64,000 bases of DNA, taken from the NCBI GenBank assembly GCA_019096155.1, contig JAHCVI010000001.1, forward strand, positions 10,726,001 through 10,790,000, in the 5' to 3' direction. This document shows, in pieces, positions 1 to 11,819 of the stretch; the stretch's first letter is position 1; each line of letters opens with the position of its first letter. The notes beneath the pieces are model-generated. The model saw only the letters and a program-made list of their open reading frames with translations, was not told the DNA's origin and ran no database searches. Made by a program: the position numbers and the translations under genes. This DNA comes from Staphylotrichum longicolle. Lineage: Eukaryota; Ascomycota; Sordariomycetes; Sordariales; Chaetomiaceae.

Positions 1-1035
1 GAGAACGACTACCTCCTCGCCTTCCTCTACCGCGCAACCTCCATCCAACTCGGCGTCGCCGGCCTGCAAGAGATCAAGGACATCGAAGGCGTCGAGAACC
101 TCAATCTCAGCGGTGAAGTTCAGGGGCATATGCGGTACGCGAAACTCATCGGCAAGATTCTTGCCAGATGCGGTGTGCCCGTCACCAAGGGCGCTGATGG
201 GCCGATTGAGGAGGACGAGGACGCCATCAAGCTCGACGACCGAGACAAGAACAAGGGGGATCTTATCGACTTTGACGGCCTCCACATCACAGACGCCCCC
301 GAGGACCGCCAGCCGCAACCGCCCCCGGTCTACACCGCTACGCCAGAGCCCCAGCACCCGCCGCCCATGTACCAGCTGCGCAACAAACAACGAACCACCG
401 TAACCAGAGCGAAACCGTCGGCCGTCGCCGTCAACCAGGACCTCCTGGGCCTCGACCTCTCCGACATCCCCCTCCCGGGTCCCAGCGCGCCTCCCCAACC
501 AGCCCAATCGGCGACACGCACACCTCCCCAACCCCAACAGCAAGCCCCTAAACCCGCCCAACCCGCGCCCTCCGCCCGCTTCCCCTCAAAGCCCATGATG
601 CCCAACAACCAGTTCGACAGGCCCCAGCCCGCGCCCTCTACCCGCTTCCCCCCTCAACCCACACCCACACCACAACCCAACAACCAGTCCGACCGCCGCC
701 CCCAGCCAAAGCCAGCTCCCGGCGCCGCTCCAATCCGCTCAGCATCAACCCTCTCCGCCCCTGCCGTCCCGCCCTCGCAGATGCTGCGCGGTGGCCCTTC
801 TCCAGAGCCGGCCTCGCACCCTGTGCTGACCTCCTCCCACAGCTACAGCGTGGGAGATCACTATGGCAATGATGATGATGATGATGATGATAGCGATGAG
901 GAGGGGGGAGGGGGGATGGGGATCAAGATGGTGGATAACGATGATGAAGGAGATGGGGGGTTAGAGTTTTGTGAGCCGACGCCGCTTGATGATGATGAGC
1001 GGGATGGTGGCGGTGGGTATTCGAGTTGGAGGTGA
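1..1035 (+). CDS. 3' end of an acidic, proline-rich protein with clathrin-box-like motifs (5' truncated)
   Basis: The reading frame is open from the first base, so the window cuts the gene and only its last 344 residues are visible. The first 60 or so residues are predicted helical and well mixed. A long Pro/Gln/Ala-rich disordered stretch follows, then an Asp/Glu run (codons near 865-900) and a Gly/Asp-rich tail. The short motifs LIDFDGL and DLLGLDL resemble clathrin-box or adaptor-binding peptides, which suggests a vesicle-trafficking adaptor. I considered a VHS/GAT protein such as Lsb5, but the visible helices do not match its GAT domain as I know it. The family is therefore left open. It ends about 240 bp from the convergent NOC2 stop. 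Confidence 0.6.
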   Translation, partial: ENDYLLAFLYRATSIQLGVAGLQEIKDIEGVENLNLSGEVQGHMRYAKLIGKILARCGVPVTKGADGPIEEDEDAIKLDDRDKNKGDLIDFDGLHITDAPEDRQPQPPPVYTATPEPQHPPPMYQLRNKQRTTVTRAKPSAVAVNQDLLGLDLSDIPLPGPSAPPQPAQSATRTPPQPQQQAPKPAQPAPSARFPSKPMMPNNQFDRPQPAPSTRFPPQPTPTPQPNNQSDRRPQPKPAPGAAPIRSASTLSAPAVPPSQMLRGGPSPEPASHPVLTSSHSYSVGDHYGNDDDDDDDSDEEGGGGMGIKMVDNDDEGDGGLEFCEPTPLDDDERDGGGGYSSWR

Positions 1036-1278
1036 GGCAAGTGGGGTGATGGTGGTGGTGTTGACGATCCGGGCTGGCGAGTGCGGTATTGGGGATGAGA
1101 TGGACAGGAGATGAATGAATACCTTTGTGTATTTGAGGTCTGATCTGGGCGCGACAAGTGGGCTTTGATGACTTGTAACAGTGGTTGGATTGAGAAGAAA
1201 ACAGTGCATTTGGACATGCGCAACAGCATTTGACCAGACATGAACATACTCTTGTTGTCATGGGGGTATGCCGACAAA

Positions 1279-3673
1279 CTACTCATCCTCTTCCTCGTCT
1301 TCATCCTCGTCTTCGTCTTCGTCTTCATCTTCGTCTTCCTCCACTTCCTCCTCCTCCTCCTCCGAGTCCACACCATCCACCCCCTCATCCTCATCCTCAT
1401 CCTCACTATCACCGCCCTCGCCCTCGCCATTCTCCAACGCCTCCCTCTCCTCCTCCTTCCGCTTCTTCTCCTCCTCTTTCCGCGCCTCTTCCATCATCCT
1501 CTGCTTCTCGGCCCTCAGCTTCCGCTGCGAGACGACAAACGCGCCGAGCGGCGTGCGCTCCCACTCGAGGTCCTTCAAGAACGCGTCGACCTGGGCCCTG
1601 TCCTTGGGCGCAAAGTCCACCTTGGCGCGCTTCTCCTCGACAAACTTGGCGTTGGCCTCGAGCTTCTGCACGAGCAGCACCAGGCCCGACGCCAGCTTGC
1701 CGTTCTTGTTGCCCTTGCCCAGCCGCCGGCTCTCCTTGAGCCAGCGCTTCAGGCTGATGACGACGGGGAGGGCGAACTCAGGGAACGCGATGCTGCGCGA
1801 CCAGAGCACGAAGAACTCGACAGAGCAGCTCGACGACCTGCTCGCCGACGCCGTCCTGGTAGACGCGCGTGCGGAGGTACGACTTGGGCGCCTTGTAGGC
1901 GACGGCGAAGTCGAGGGGCTTGAGGGTCGACGACTTGGGCGGCTTCTTCATCTCGGCCGAGTTGAGGACCTCGAGGAGCGCAGACGCGAGCGGGATGTAC
2001 GTGTCTGTGGCGCGGGAGAGGCGCAGGAGCGAGCGGATGAGCTGGAAGCGGAGCGGGAAGTAGAGGGCGGTAGGGATGAGGCGCATCGCGCCGAGGGTGA
2101 CTTGGACGAGCGGGTAGATGAGGAGCTTGAGCTGGCTTTCCTTGCCGGCTTCGGCTTCTTTGAGGGGGCTGCAGTGCTCGGAGAGGACGCACGACCAAAA
2201 GTCGAGCGAGTGCACGTACTGCCAGTTGTAGACGGCGCGGTATGAGTCGTTCTTGTTGTTGACGATGCTGTTGCGGAGGTGGATGGCGAGCTGGCGGATG
2301 GAGGAAAAGGCTGTCGTGTAGCCGAGACTCTGGTCGAGACCCCACAACTCGGCCGCCGAGTTCTTCATCAGGTTGATGCCCTGAATCGTGTTGGCGTTGG
2401 TGAGGCGGCTGCCCTGGACCAGGCCCTGGTAGGCTGCCTTGAGCACGGCTTCCCGGACGGCTTTGTCGCCAATCACCACGAGACGCCGGATCACCAGGAA
2501 GGCTGTTATCCTGGTGGTCTCGCTGCTTGCAGACTGGGACCAGAAGGCAACGACGGTCTTGTTGAGCATCTTCAGGACCTTCCTGAACGAGAGGAGATAC
2601 GGCAGGAGTGGTTGCAATGCCGACAGTGTGAGTTTGAGGGTGGCGTCATCCGATAGCGTACCCAGCAGCCGAATAATGGAGGCGGCAAAGCTCTTGATGA
2701 GCATCGACAGTGTCTTGAACTTCTTGCCCTCGGTCTGAACGTAGACCTTGCCAGCGGCAGATTCCTTGACCGGAATATGGTGCTGAAGGACCTCCGGAAT
2801 CCCCTTGAGCGCGACAACGACGACATCGTGGAACACCTCTGGGCTCGTGATGCTGTACCGTTGTGGGTTCTCCTCGTCGCTCTCGTTCAGGTGGGCTGCG
2901 CAGCGGAAGGCGATGACCACCTGCCGCGCGGCCCTGAGGGATCGTGTCTCGTCAATCGAGGCCTTCCACCTGGCTACCATGGCCTGTGTGAGATCCCGGT
3001 CGTCCGTCTCTTCCTTAGCCGCCTTCTTGTCCTTCTTCTGCTTCTTCTTGGGCTGTTCGTCCTCCTCTTCGCTGCCGCTGAGCTCGTCGACCTCGGCAAG
3101 GTCTGCGTTCTCGTCAAAGTCCAGGGCCTCGGGGTCGTTCTCCTTCAAAAACTTGTAGAACTCTGGATCGTTTTCAGCGAGAGCGTCCATGGCGCTCTTG
3201 GACATGCCAATGTCCTCATCGTCGCTGCCAGCCGCGGGTTCGTCGTCGCTGTCAACCGGCTCTTCGTTGTCCGAAATCTCAGGCTCGCTGCCGCTCTCCT
3301 CCGAGTTGTCCTCCTGTTCCCGGGCATTGGCTTCGCCCCGCTTGCGCTTCCCCAGCTTGGCAGCAGACTTTGTCTTGTCCTTGGACTCGGACTTCTTGTC
3401 GAGGATCTCGAAGCCGCCCTTGAAGAAATCGTCGACGCTCATCTCGCTGGCCTTGGCGCCAGGCTTCTTGCTGCCGGCCTTCTTGGCCGCGTCGGCGCCA
3501 CCGGCAGACCCTTTGTAGAACTCGGCATCCTGTGCGCGCTTGGCCTTCTTCTTGTCCTGGAGCTGTTGTTTCTGCTTGATCTTGGCCGTCACTTTCCTCC
3601 TCTCCAGCACGCCCTTGAGGTGATTCTTCTCAAACTTCTTCGTCGCCTTCAGGTTCTTCTTTGAGGTCGCCAT
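1279..3673 (-). CDS. NOC2: NOC2 family nucleolar complex protein, with a frameshift near the C-terminus
   Basis: Noc2 pairs with Noc1 or Noc3 to mature and export pre-60S ribosomal particles from the nucleolus. The N-terminus (MATSKKNLKATKKFEK) is strongly basic and is followed by Asp/Glu-rich blocks at about residues 110-210. The conserved NOC2 helical-repeat region starts near residue 225, with motifs such as YLLSFRKVLKMLNK and YNWQYVHSLDFW. A second frame supplies the family's C-terminus (LWSRSIAFPE, then a coiled basic stretch and a long Glu/Asp tail). The two frames meet at about 1818-1826, where a net one-base change breaks an otherwise continuous protein of about 797 residues. The ATG at 3673 was chosen over an upstream TTG because it starts the conserved basic N-terminus. 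An essential gene is unlikely to be truly broken here, so a sequence error is the simplest reading. Confidence 0.9.
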
Positions 3674-4014
3674 CTTGGTCAACAACCGCGCTGCAATTGC
3701 GGCGTTTGATCTGGTCAGGCAATTGGTGCTGCGGGCGGCAGGGGAGGACTTGTTCTTGAAATCCCAAACTTTTTTTCCACATTCGCCGACAAGGGTCTCT
3801 TATCGAGGGGTGTTATCGCTAGGGGCTAGTCCCATTTCAGAATAGCGTTTTGCGAGGTGCGCTGCTCGCCCCTCACCTGAAGCAGCAGCCCCACCGTCCA
3901 GTGTTATCAGACGATAGCAGCTCCTCGATTGGCAACCTTGGGGGGTGCCTGGGTGATGCCGTCATCTCTCGCGCCATCATGAGCTCCCGCGTTGGCTGAG
4001 CCCGACAATCCATA
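3674..4014. promoter_or_regulatory. Divergent promoter region between NOC2 and VPS28
   Basis: These 341 bases separate two divergently transcribed housekeeping genes. No further ORF is supported, and I see no named regulatory motif beyond pyrimidine-rich tracts. Confidence 0.5.
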
Positions 4015-4873
4015 ATGATACCGCGGCAGCCGTACGCGCCGACCCCGCACAGCTATGTGCCAAACTCGACGCTGTCAGCAACCATCAACCTCGACGAGGT
4101 CCGTCCAGAACTCCCGAGATGCTAAGATGCCCCGAAGTGACCTGCCGAAACCGACCGCTAACGCCCTCGCCCTTCATCAGGAGGTGAAGCTCGCCGACAC
4201 ACGCGCCGAACGCGACCTGCAGGACTCCCTCGCCGAGATCTTCAGCATCATCGTCACCATCGACGAGCTCGAGAAGGCGTTCCTCAAAGATGCCATCTCC
4301 GAGGCCGACTACACCGAGATCTGCGAGCGGTCGCTGAAGCAGTACAAGTCGCTGGTCGCCGATGAGACGGTTGCCAAAGGGTTTGTCGGTCTGGAGGAGT
4401 TCAAGGCCGAGTGGGATGTAGGTCTTTGCCCGGCCCTGTCAAAGCCCCAACTGCCCGGATCGTTGACACTCTCAATCACACAGCTCGAGGTCCCCCGCGC
4501 GACCGAGAGGATACGGGTAGGCATGCCCTCGACTGCGGTAACGGCAAGTTCTGGGCCCGCCACTGCGCCAGCTGCGACCGGAAACACAAGCGGCGCATTG
4601 ATTCTGGAGGCGACGCAAGACTTCATTACGTTCCTGGACGCACTGCGGCTGGGACTGCTGGCGAAGGACCAGCTGCACCCGCTCCTGACCGATGTGATTC
4701 AGTCGGTGAACAAGGTGACCGACCGAGACTTTGAGAACAGGGGAAAGATCGTGCAATGGCTCATCACGCTGAACCAGATGAAGGCGACAGAGGAGCTGAG
4801 CGAAGAGCAGGCACGCGAGTTAGAGCTAGACATCAACTCGGCGTACCAGGGGTTCAAGAGCACCCTGTCGTAA
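4015..4873 (+). CDS. VPS28: ESCRT-I subunit VPS28
   Basis: Vps28 links ESCRT-I to ESCRT-II and sorts ubiquitinated cargo into multivesicular bodies at the endosome. Exons are 4015-4098, 4181-4417 and 4484-4873, giving 236 residues, the usual family length. The first exon encodes MIPRQPYAPTPHSYVPNST and ends in NLDE, which joins exactly to EVKLADTRAERDLQDSLAEI, the conserved start of the Vps28 core. The C-terminal four-helix domain is complete (ALRLGLLAKDQLHPLL to the stop). Intron 1 has a clear CTAAC branch site. Intron 2 is 66 nt with no in-frame stop, so an ORF finder reads through it. The ATG at 4055 seen in a simple ORF lies in exon/intron 1 sequence and is not the start. The stop lies 45 bp from the corrected MDM12 stop on the other strand. 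Confidence 0.95.
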
Positions 4874-4918
4874 ACCCCGTCAACCCGCATGTCTCGCTGC
4901 CTGAACACTGCCCCCTGG

Positions 4919-6451
4919 TTATACCAAAAATGTCCAAAAGCTCGGGTATACAAACTCCTCCTCGAATATCCGCCTCACCTGCTCCAGCACAAACCTCTCC
5001 ACCTTGCCCACGTTCTTCAAGCTCTGCTTCCACTCTCCCTCTGCCCAATCTCACTCTCAACCGAATCTCTTGCAGCAAGCCCCCAAGCTTGGTATTACCC
5101 CCGCCGCTCCCGCCTGCCCGCCCCTCTGCTCCTGTTGCCGCCCCTGTTCCCCAGACGCACCACCGCCCATGCTCTCGTCCCCCACCGCGGCCACGGCGTC
5201 CTCGGGGCTCAAAAAGCAAAAGTGCACGCGCTTCCTAATCTTGGCCAGCACGCCGACGCCGTCAAAGGTCAGGCCCGTGATGCTCAGCCGCACGGGGATG
5301 CCGACGAAGCTCGGCATGGGGTAGTCCAGCAGGATGTCGGCCGTCAGCAGCAGCTTGACGTCGCCGGCGTAGCGGATCCGGAAGACGGCCTGCATGTCCT
5401 CGAGGCGCGCCTCGCGGAAACGCGGCTGGTCTTCGTCGTCCTGTCCTTGTTGCTGTTGGTGGAGTTGCTGACGGCTGCTGCCGAGGCCCGGGCTGGGGCC
5501 CGGGCCAGTGCCTGTGGTGGGGCTGATGCCGCCGCCGCCGCCGCCGCTGCCGTCGTTGTTGTATTCATCATCGGGGTCGTCGGAAATAGCGGAGCCCATT
5601 AGGGTTGCGGCTGCGTCGCGGGTCGGGGGGCGGGAGGTGCCGGCGGAGGTCGGGGCGAGGGTTGAGACGCTGTGCTTTTCCCTGAGGGAAGGGAGAGTGA
5701 GGTTGGTGGAAGAGGAGGGGGGCGGGAGGTTGGGGGTTGGGTTGAAGTCGGCGATGGAGATGGAGCTCTGGGACGGGTTGCGGCTGTGGCTTGGTTCGGG
5801 GTACTGCCGGGGGGTGCCGCTGGCTCCAGCAAAGTTGCTGCCGTAGCGGTGCAAGTTGGGGACGGAGGAGCTGTGTCCGTGGCCTTCCAGCCAGTTGACG
5901 GTGCTCAGGTGGTGGGCGCCGGCTACTGCGGCGAGGGGCGTCTGGGTTCCAGAGAGCCCGCTAGCGAGGTGTGAATGGAAATAGTGCAAATTGGCCGTGC
6001 CGCCGGGGATGCCCGGCGTGGAGACGCGCATGAACGGGCTGCCTATGTCACCGTTCCGCGAGCTTGCAGGGCCGCCAAACATGGGATATGGTGGGAGACG
6101 GCCCAGACCCCGGGCACCACCGGCCAAGAGGTCGGATTCTGGGGGCGGGCGGCGCCGCTCTTGGGAAGCGTGCGCGACACTGCCTTGGGCATCGTCCTCG
6201 CCCTCCGAGTCGGTGGCCAAGTCGGAATCGACATGGTCCTCGTAGAAGTCCGGCAACGGGTCGGTAATGTCCTTGAGTTCGATCTCTGGCGGAATCGTGC
6301 CGAACTGGAAATCATGGACGGTGACGGACTTGATGAAGCGCGGCAGCGGCACCGACTGGAACTTGGTGTGGATGAAGTCGCGGATCTTGTCTGCCAGCTC
6401 CTGCCCGTCAGGGCCACCCGTGACCGTCTCCCAGTTGAGATCGATCGACAT
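4919..6451 (-). CDS. MDM12: ERMES subunit MDM12 (SMP domain), three frameshifts at the 3' end
   Basis: Mdm12 is a soluble SMP-domain lipid-transfer subunit of the ER-mitochondria encounter structure. The start MSIDLNWETVTGG and the PRFIKSVTVHDFQFGTIPPE block are typical of the SMP N-terminus. A long Ser/Pro/Gly-rich insert (about residues 85-360) is followed by the second SMP half (GDVKLLLTADILLDYP, then IRKRVHFCFLSPEDA). The uninterrupted frame then diverges, but the family's ending is present in two other frames, finishing FVYPSFWTFLV with a stop at 4919. Three separate one-base losses are needed, at the C run 5098-5102, at about 5061 and at about 5030. They would restore a protein of about 511 residues. 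The ATG at 6451 was chosen because MSID is the family start. Confidence 0.93.
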
Positions 6452-7160
6452 GGGTGTAGTATCAGGTATGAGTTCAAGAAGTGTCTTGAAACCCAAAGAA
6501 GCCCCGCCAACACTCAGCTCATCTTAAAATAAGGTTTTGATCCTGGGACGTTGTGCAGTAGCCTCAGCACCTAGTTTCGGGGGTTGCAGTGAGGCTGCAG
6601 CAGTGTCACCTCAGCTGCGGGGAGGATTTAGGTAGCTAACTTGAAGGAAAAGTTTCAAAGTGGAAAAAACTTTGATGCGGTTGATCATTGATGCATTGAC
6701 GAGAGCCCCTTCCGCGTTTGACAACCTTGAAGTGAGCTCCGACTCAACCAGCAAGAGCAGCTCCAATTCTAGGCTTATGTCAAAATGGACCCTAACCCCG
6801 GGACGACACACCTGGACGACCCAACGCGCACCTCCACGAAGCCCCACCCTACGTCACCGAACCGGTGGGTCCAATGCTCCCCAGCGTCTCCCAGGCAACG
6901 ACACGCTCGTAAATCAACAGGCTGCAGCTGCGCTCCCCACAATCAAGTCTTTCACCGATCGAGTCGCTGCTGCAGAGTAAACAGCACCCCGGATTTGTTG
7001 ATTTCCCAATTCCCATCCATCGCTTTGTCAACCGAGTCGGGCCACTGTTGTATTCTTATGAGGAATCGGTATTAGTTCCTTCCCTTTTTCTCTTATTTCA
7101 TTCCCCCTTTCCCAATTCTCGACCACACAAACAACACAGCACTCCAGAAATTCGCCCGCC
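6452..7160. promoter_or_regulatory. Divergent promoter region between MDM12 and the BRCT gene
   Basis: This is a 709-base spacer without a supported gene. It ends in a pyrimidine-rich stretch (about 7075-7130) that is typical just upstream of filamentous-fungal start codons. No specific operator is recognised. Confidence 0.45.
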
Positions 7161-10100
7161 ATGGATGCCCCGTCGCCGCCAAAGAGGATGACGCGCGCCC
7201 GGGCTGCGGCAAAGACCTCCGAACCCGCCGCAAAGCCGACCCGTGTCGTCACTGCTGCCGCCAAGGCCAAGACCGTCCGCAGCACGGCTGCATCGGCCCC
7301 TGCGAGGCCAGCGCTCAAGAGGAAAGGCCCGTCGGACGAGGACGAGGACGACCTTGAGATGCAGCCAGCCAAGAAGATGACTGCAACTGCCACGAAACCC
7401 ACGCGGGGCCGTGGTCGCCCAAAGAAGGTCACTGCCGAGGAGTCGGCGCCGGAACCTGCACCGGAACCAGTACCTGCGACCACCGTTCGGACCCGCGGCA
7501 GACCCAAGAAGGTGGTGGACACCCCCGCAGAGGAGCCCGTGAAGGCTACCAGAACAACCCGCACCAAGAAGACAGTCACTCAGGAGGCCGAGACCGCGAT
7601 CGCGTCCGGCAAGACGACCATCCGAAGCCGCCCTGCGGTCTCAGCAACAAGCACGGCAACAAAGACTGCCAAGCCAACCATCAAGAAGACCGTCAAGTTT
7701 GAGGAGCCTGAGAAGGAAAACATGGTACCTGACGCAGTTGTTGTAAAGAAGGCACCAAGCAAGACTGCAGCGCCTGCTCCTACGAGCGGCCTCCGGGGAA
7801 AGCCAGTTCGCAGAGCCGCCTCGGCTTCTGCTCCCCGTACCGCCCGGGGTACGAGGGCCGCGACTGGCACGGCTGATTCCAGCGAAAAGGTGGAGAAGCC
7901 GATGCCGTTGAGCCCTAAGAAGGTTAACCAGCTGACGATGAACCGGGTCGAGTCTGATGATGAGCTCGGAATGGACGAGAAAATTCCCGTGAGGCGGTTC
8001 AAAAAGGGCCCCATCAAGCCTGCCACAGGCGGCATCAAGTCGTCCTCTGTAACAGTGAACACCGTCTCTGTTGCATTGGACGACGAAAATGCGACTGCAA
8101 CTGGCCGTTCCGAAACCGAAATCAACCACATGCTGGCGAGTCCTGCCAAGCGCCTCCCGGCCTCTCCCTGGAAGGGCAGCATCCGGTCGCCGGCCAAGCG
8201 CGTCGAGGGATTGCTGGTTGCATCTGTGACTCAAATCGACGGCCAGTCGTCCCAGGCCCCAACCAAGGTGGGGCTTCTGCAGTCGCCCGCGAAGAGGCAG
8301 CCACTCAGCCTGCACCCTCATGGGTCAGACAGCCTCAGCGGAACCGCTGTTTCGCCTGTCAAGCTGTCCTTCCTTGCGTCCCCAGCGAAGAGGCCCCCAA
8401 TCTCACCCATCAAGCCCTTGCCCAGGAACATTGAAGAGGAGGACACGTTGATCCGATCCCCAGCTCCGAAGCCTACTCTCCTCGCCAGTCCATTGCCTCG
8501 TGCCGCGCCTAGCAGTCTTGAGGAAGCGCTTGCAGCTGTGGACGAAGATGTGGCTGGCTTAAGTTCTGATGACGAAGCCACCCCGGAGTCGCCCACGAGA
8601 CTCAGCTTCCCGGGTCGCCTGTCGGCTGTCTTGCCGCGGCACGCAGACCCAGCATTGACTCCCCCGACAATGGCTGTGTCGTCACACGCATCTCAAATTG
8701 AACTCGAACAAGGCACCACCGAGGAATGCGTTGAGGAGGTTGACGAGGTGGAGTGCTTGGGAGAGCCGATGGTCGTCGATGAACTGCCAGCCGAGCCCAC
8801 AATTGTCGCATCGGCCGGCACCACCCCCTCGTCATCTCCTCCGAAACTTGCCAATCCGGTTTATGGCTTGCGGGACAAGGATCTTCATGATCAAGATGCT
8901 GACTCGGAGTCTGAAGACGAGTCGCCCGTGAGACGAGACCGGTTCACTTCGGCCTTTAGCACCTTGCCTGCAACCCCTTGTCCGGCCCCGGCAAGACCCT
9001 CAAACCTGGCGCAATCGGCTGCTCGAAGTACCGCGAAGAAGGTAGGGATGGACGACAAGTTCGGTCTTACTCCTCTCGCCCAACAGCTCAGCGGCTGGAC
9101 CGCCGGCCCGAGCCCGTTGAAGACGGACATGCAGTCCGCGTCGCCCTGTCGCGGAACCGCGGTAGTCAATGGCGAGAGCCAGCCCACGCTTCCGGAGCGT
9201 GAGGCAGCGCCGACCCCTCTGGGGCCGACCCAAAACACCTTCTTTGAGGATGCGATGCACATTCAGCCCGAGACCATGGAGGTCGAGGAAGATGCGGCCA
9301 CCGTGTTGGCGGACATTGATGAGCCCGTATTGGAAGATCTTTCGTTTACTGAGGAGGATATGGAACTGGCCGCCGAGGCAAACGGAATGTCGCTCATGGA
9401 GAAGGATGCCAGCACCGAGAGCCAGGACTACGACGACTCTATCTCGGAAGCAAGCCAGGAGTACGCCGACGAGAACGCCATTCCAATTGACCCGTCGCTC
9501 ACTGGTTTCAACGGCTTTCATGCGCCAGCAGTGCCGCCTGTGACTCCGCAGCGTGTGGTTCATCGCGAATTCCACACTGTCTCCAAGGTCCCCTTGAAGG
9601 CTGCGGACAACTCGACGCCCCGCCCCAAGCTTGAGAACCGCAGCCACAGCGTTTCCCGCCTCCCCGTCACTAGGCCGACCGAGCGGTTGACTAGGAATGC
9701 CACGGTCATCTCGTACTCGCCAACCAAGGGGGGTGAGCCCAATGTGTTTGAGGATGAGTTTGAAGAGCACACCGCCAGTGACGCGCCCGTGACGCCCCAG
9801 AAAACAGACATCTGGTCGACTATCGGCACGCCTGCACGGACACCCCGCCGGGATCTCAATCCAGCACTGCTTCGCGGCGCCGTCGTCTTCGTCGACGTGC
9901 ATACCAGCGAAGGCGCCGACGCCAGCAGTATCTTTGTCGAGCTGCTGACGCAGATGGGTGCTCGGTGTGTCAAGACGTGGGCGTGGAACCCCAACAGTTC
10001 GTCCGAGTCGGGCGCTGATCCCCGGGTTGGCATCACCCACGTCGTGTACAAGGATGGCGGCAAGCGCACCATGGAAAAGGTGCGCGAGAGCGGTGGCGTG

Positions 10101-10846
10101 GTCCAGTGTGTGGGCGTCAGCTGGGTTCTAGAGTGAGTTTTCCATTGCCAGACATACCGTCTTCAAAAACACTAATGTCGTCTCCCAGCTGCGAACGCGA
10201 GAACGAATGGCTCGACGAAGCCCCGTACTACATCGACACCTCGCTTGTCCCGCGCGGAGGCGCTCGCCGGCGCAAGAGCATGGAGCCGCGCGCCATTGCC
10301 AACAAGAACGGGATGCTCGTGCCGTCCCCCGCGCGTAGCTCCCGCGGCTCCCAGACCGCACCCAACACTCCAGCCAACAACCGCCGGGCCAGCTCGCTGT
10401 GGATCCGGTCGCCCGACAAGTCCGTCGACGACGACGGCTCCGACGACGAAGACGGCGCCGAGCCCTCATGGACTACACTCACCCCCGTCCCCAGGACCCC
10501 CGCCCCGGAAGCCATCGCCCGCTTCGCGGCCAACGTCAGCCCAGGCTCCACCTCCCCGTCCAGCGTCGGCAGCATCGACAGCGAAGACCCGCTGTCGCGG
10601 GATCACGACGACGATGACGACGAGGCCGCCGACGACCACCGCCGCCGTCGGCAGGAGGAGATGCTCCTGCGCACGTGCCCGCCGCCCAAGCGGACGACGA
10701 CGTTTGTCGAGCTCGGCGAGGGCGTCCTCAGCAAGGAGAAGGACGAGCGCGTGCTGATGCGGCTGATGGCGGCGCGCCGCAAGAGCTTGCAGTTCGCGCC
10801 CAAGATTGGGAGCCCGTTGGCGCGGACTTGGAAGGCGTGGAATTGA
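7161..10846 (+). CDS. BRCT-domain nuclear protein with AT-hook and repeated CDK-site motifs
   Basis: Exons 7161-10132 and 10189-10846 give 1209 residues. The 56-nt intron (CTAAT branch, CAG acceptor) lies inside the BRCT domain and joins WVL to DCEREN, giving the WVLDC signature of BRCT domains. The single BRCT spans about residues 900-1030 (AVVFVDVHTSEGADASSIFV onward). The N-terminus is Lys/Ala/Pro-rich with two AT-hook-like cores, RGRGRPKK and RGRPKK. Residues about 325-415 contain four SPAKR copies plus other S-P-x-K/R sites, which fit cyclin-dependent kinase phosphorylation. The architecture recalls fungal microcephalin/Mcph1-like BRCT proteins of the DNA-damage response. That assignment is an inference, so no symbol is given. 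The protein is probably nuclear and chromatin-bound. Confidence 0.85.
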
Positions 10847-11819
10847 TTGAAGCTGCGAGCGCGGTTTTGATGGGGTTGGACTTGTATGCTACTGTATTGT
10901 TGTATTGCGTTTGTTTGTTTGGATCTGGCTTCTTTGAGGCTTCTTTGAAGGGGTGTCATTGGATGGGGCGGATGCATTAGGTTTCTGACTGAAACTGGAC
11001 CGGGCCGGACCAGACGGACGGTCGTCATTCATTCATTTATTTTGTTTTAGATCGGGCGGTGTCACCCACTGGATGAGCGGGTTGGCTTTTGGGTTGGGAC
11101 AGAGTTTGTCAGTCATTCATTTTTATTAGACCAGGGCGGTGTCACCCGCTGGATGGAGTTGGCTTTTGGGGTTGGCAAGGACGGCGTTGTCTGCATTTTT
11201 GCGGATTGTTGTGCTTTGAGAAATATATTGCATCTACCAAACCACCTTGTGCTTTTACTTGACTTTCGTACGTCCTGAGAGATGAGTTTTGGTTGCCCAG
11301 TTGGATTGTTCTGTTCGCTGTGACATTGAAGTAATCTTGGATCCTGAGATGGCGAATCCCCCATTCATGGATCCCAGATGAGACATCGTCGGCCAAGGAA
11401 AGGGGTTTTGGGAGGCATTCGAGGTGGAAGAGACCGGCTGAGGAGGTCGGAGGCAGACAGGACATTCAAGTCATTAATCATCTTCTGTCTCAGCACCTTC
11501 CCATAGACGGTAAGCTGAGCATCCAGCTAAGACTGCAAGAGTATTTGTTGAACGGCAACTGGATTCAACTTCAGAAAAAAGAACTCCTCGCTATGCGCCA
11601 AACAGTCTAGTAAAGATCGCCATCACGCCTTCCCATCCCAGGGAACGCCAGTATTTTTCACAGTCCTTGCCCGGCTTCAATATTCAACAACGCAACGCTT
11701 CTCACACGCCCGCGAACGTCTTACCACAATATCCGCCCCGCAAACCGCCGCCCTCTCTCGCTCGTCAAGCCCCTGCGCCCACAGTCTCAGCTCCTCGAGC
11801 GACACGTTCCTCCCCTCCC
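10847..11819. other. Intergenic region with an imperfect direct repeat
   Basis: This is 3'-flanking sequence shared by the BRCT gene and the convergent DUF155 gene. It contains no supported gene. Its main structure is a degenerate direct repeat with an 80-bp period, listed separately. Confidence 0.5.
11026..11175. repeat. Imperfect tandem direct repeat, period 80 bp, two copies
   Basis: The core GGGCGGTGTCACCC starts at 11054 and again at 11134. Flanking words (CATTCATT upstream; CTGGATG, GTTGGCTTTTGGG downstream) are shared with small indels. The copies lie in the 3' flank of the BRCT gene. Confidence 0.8.

Noticed and set aside
1..1035. Assignment of the first gene to LSB5 (VHS/GAT)
   Set aside because: The visible helical part does not resemble the GAT domain of Lsb5, and the rest is disordered, so no family is claimed.
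1230..2245. Long + strand ORFs opposite NOC2 (Ser- or Pro/His-rich)
   Set aside because: They are shadows of the repetitive Glu/Asp codons of the NOC2 tail on the other strand.
4055..4180. ATGs at 4055 and 4127 as alternative starts of VPS28
   Set aside because: They lie in exon/intron 1 out of the conserved frame. The 4015 start with a spliced intron restores the family N-terminus.
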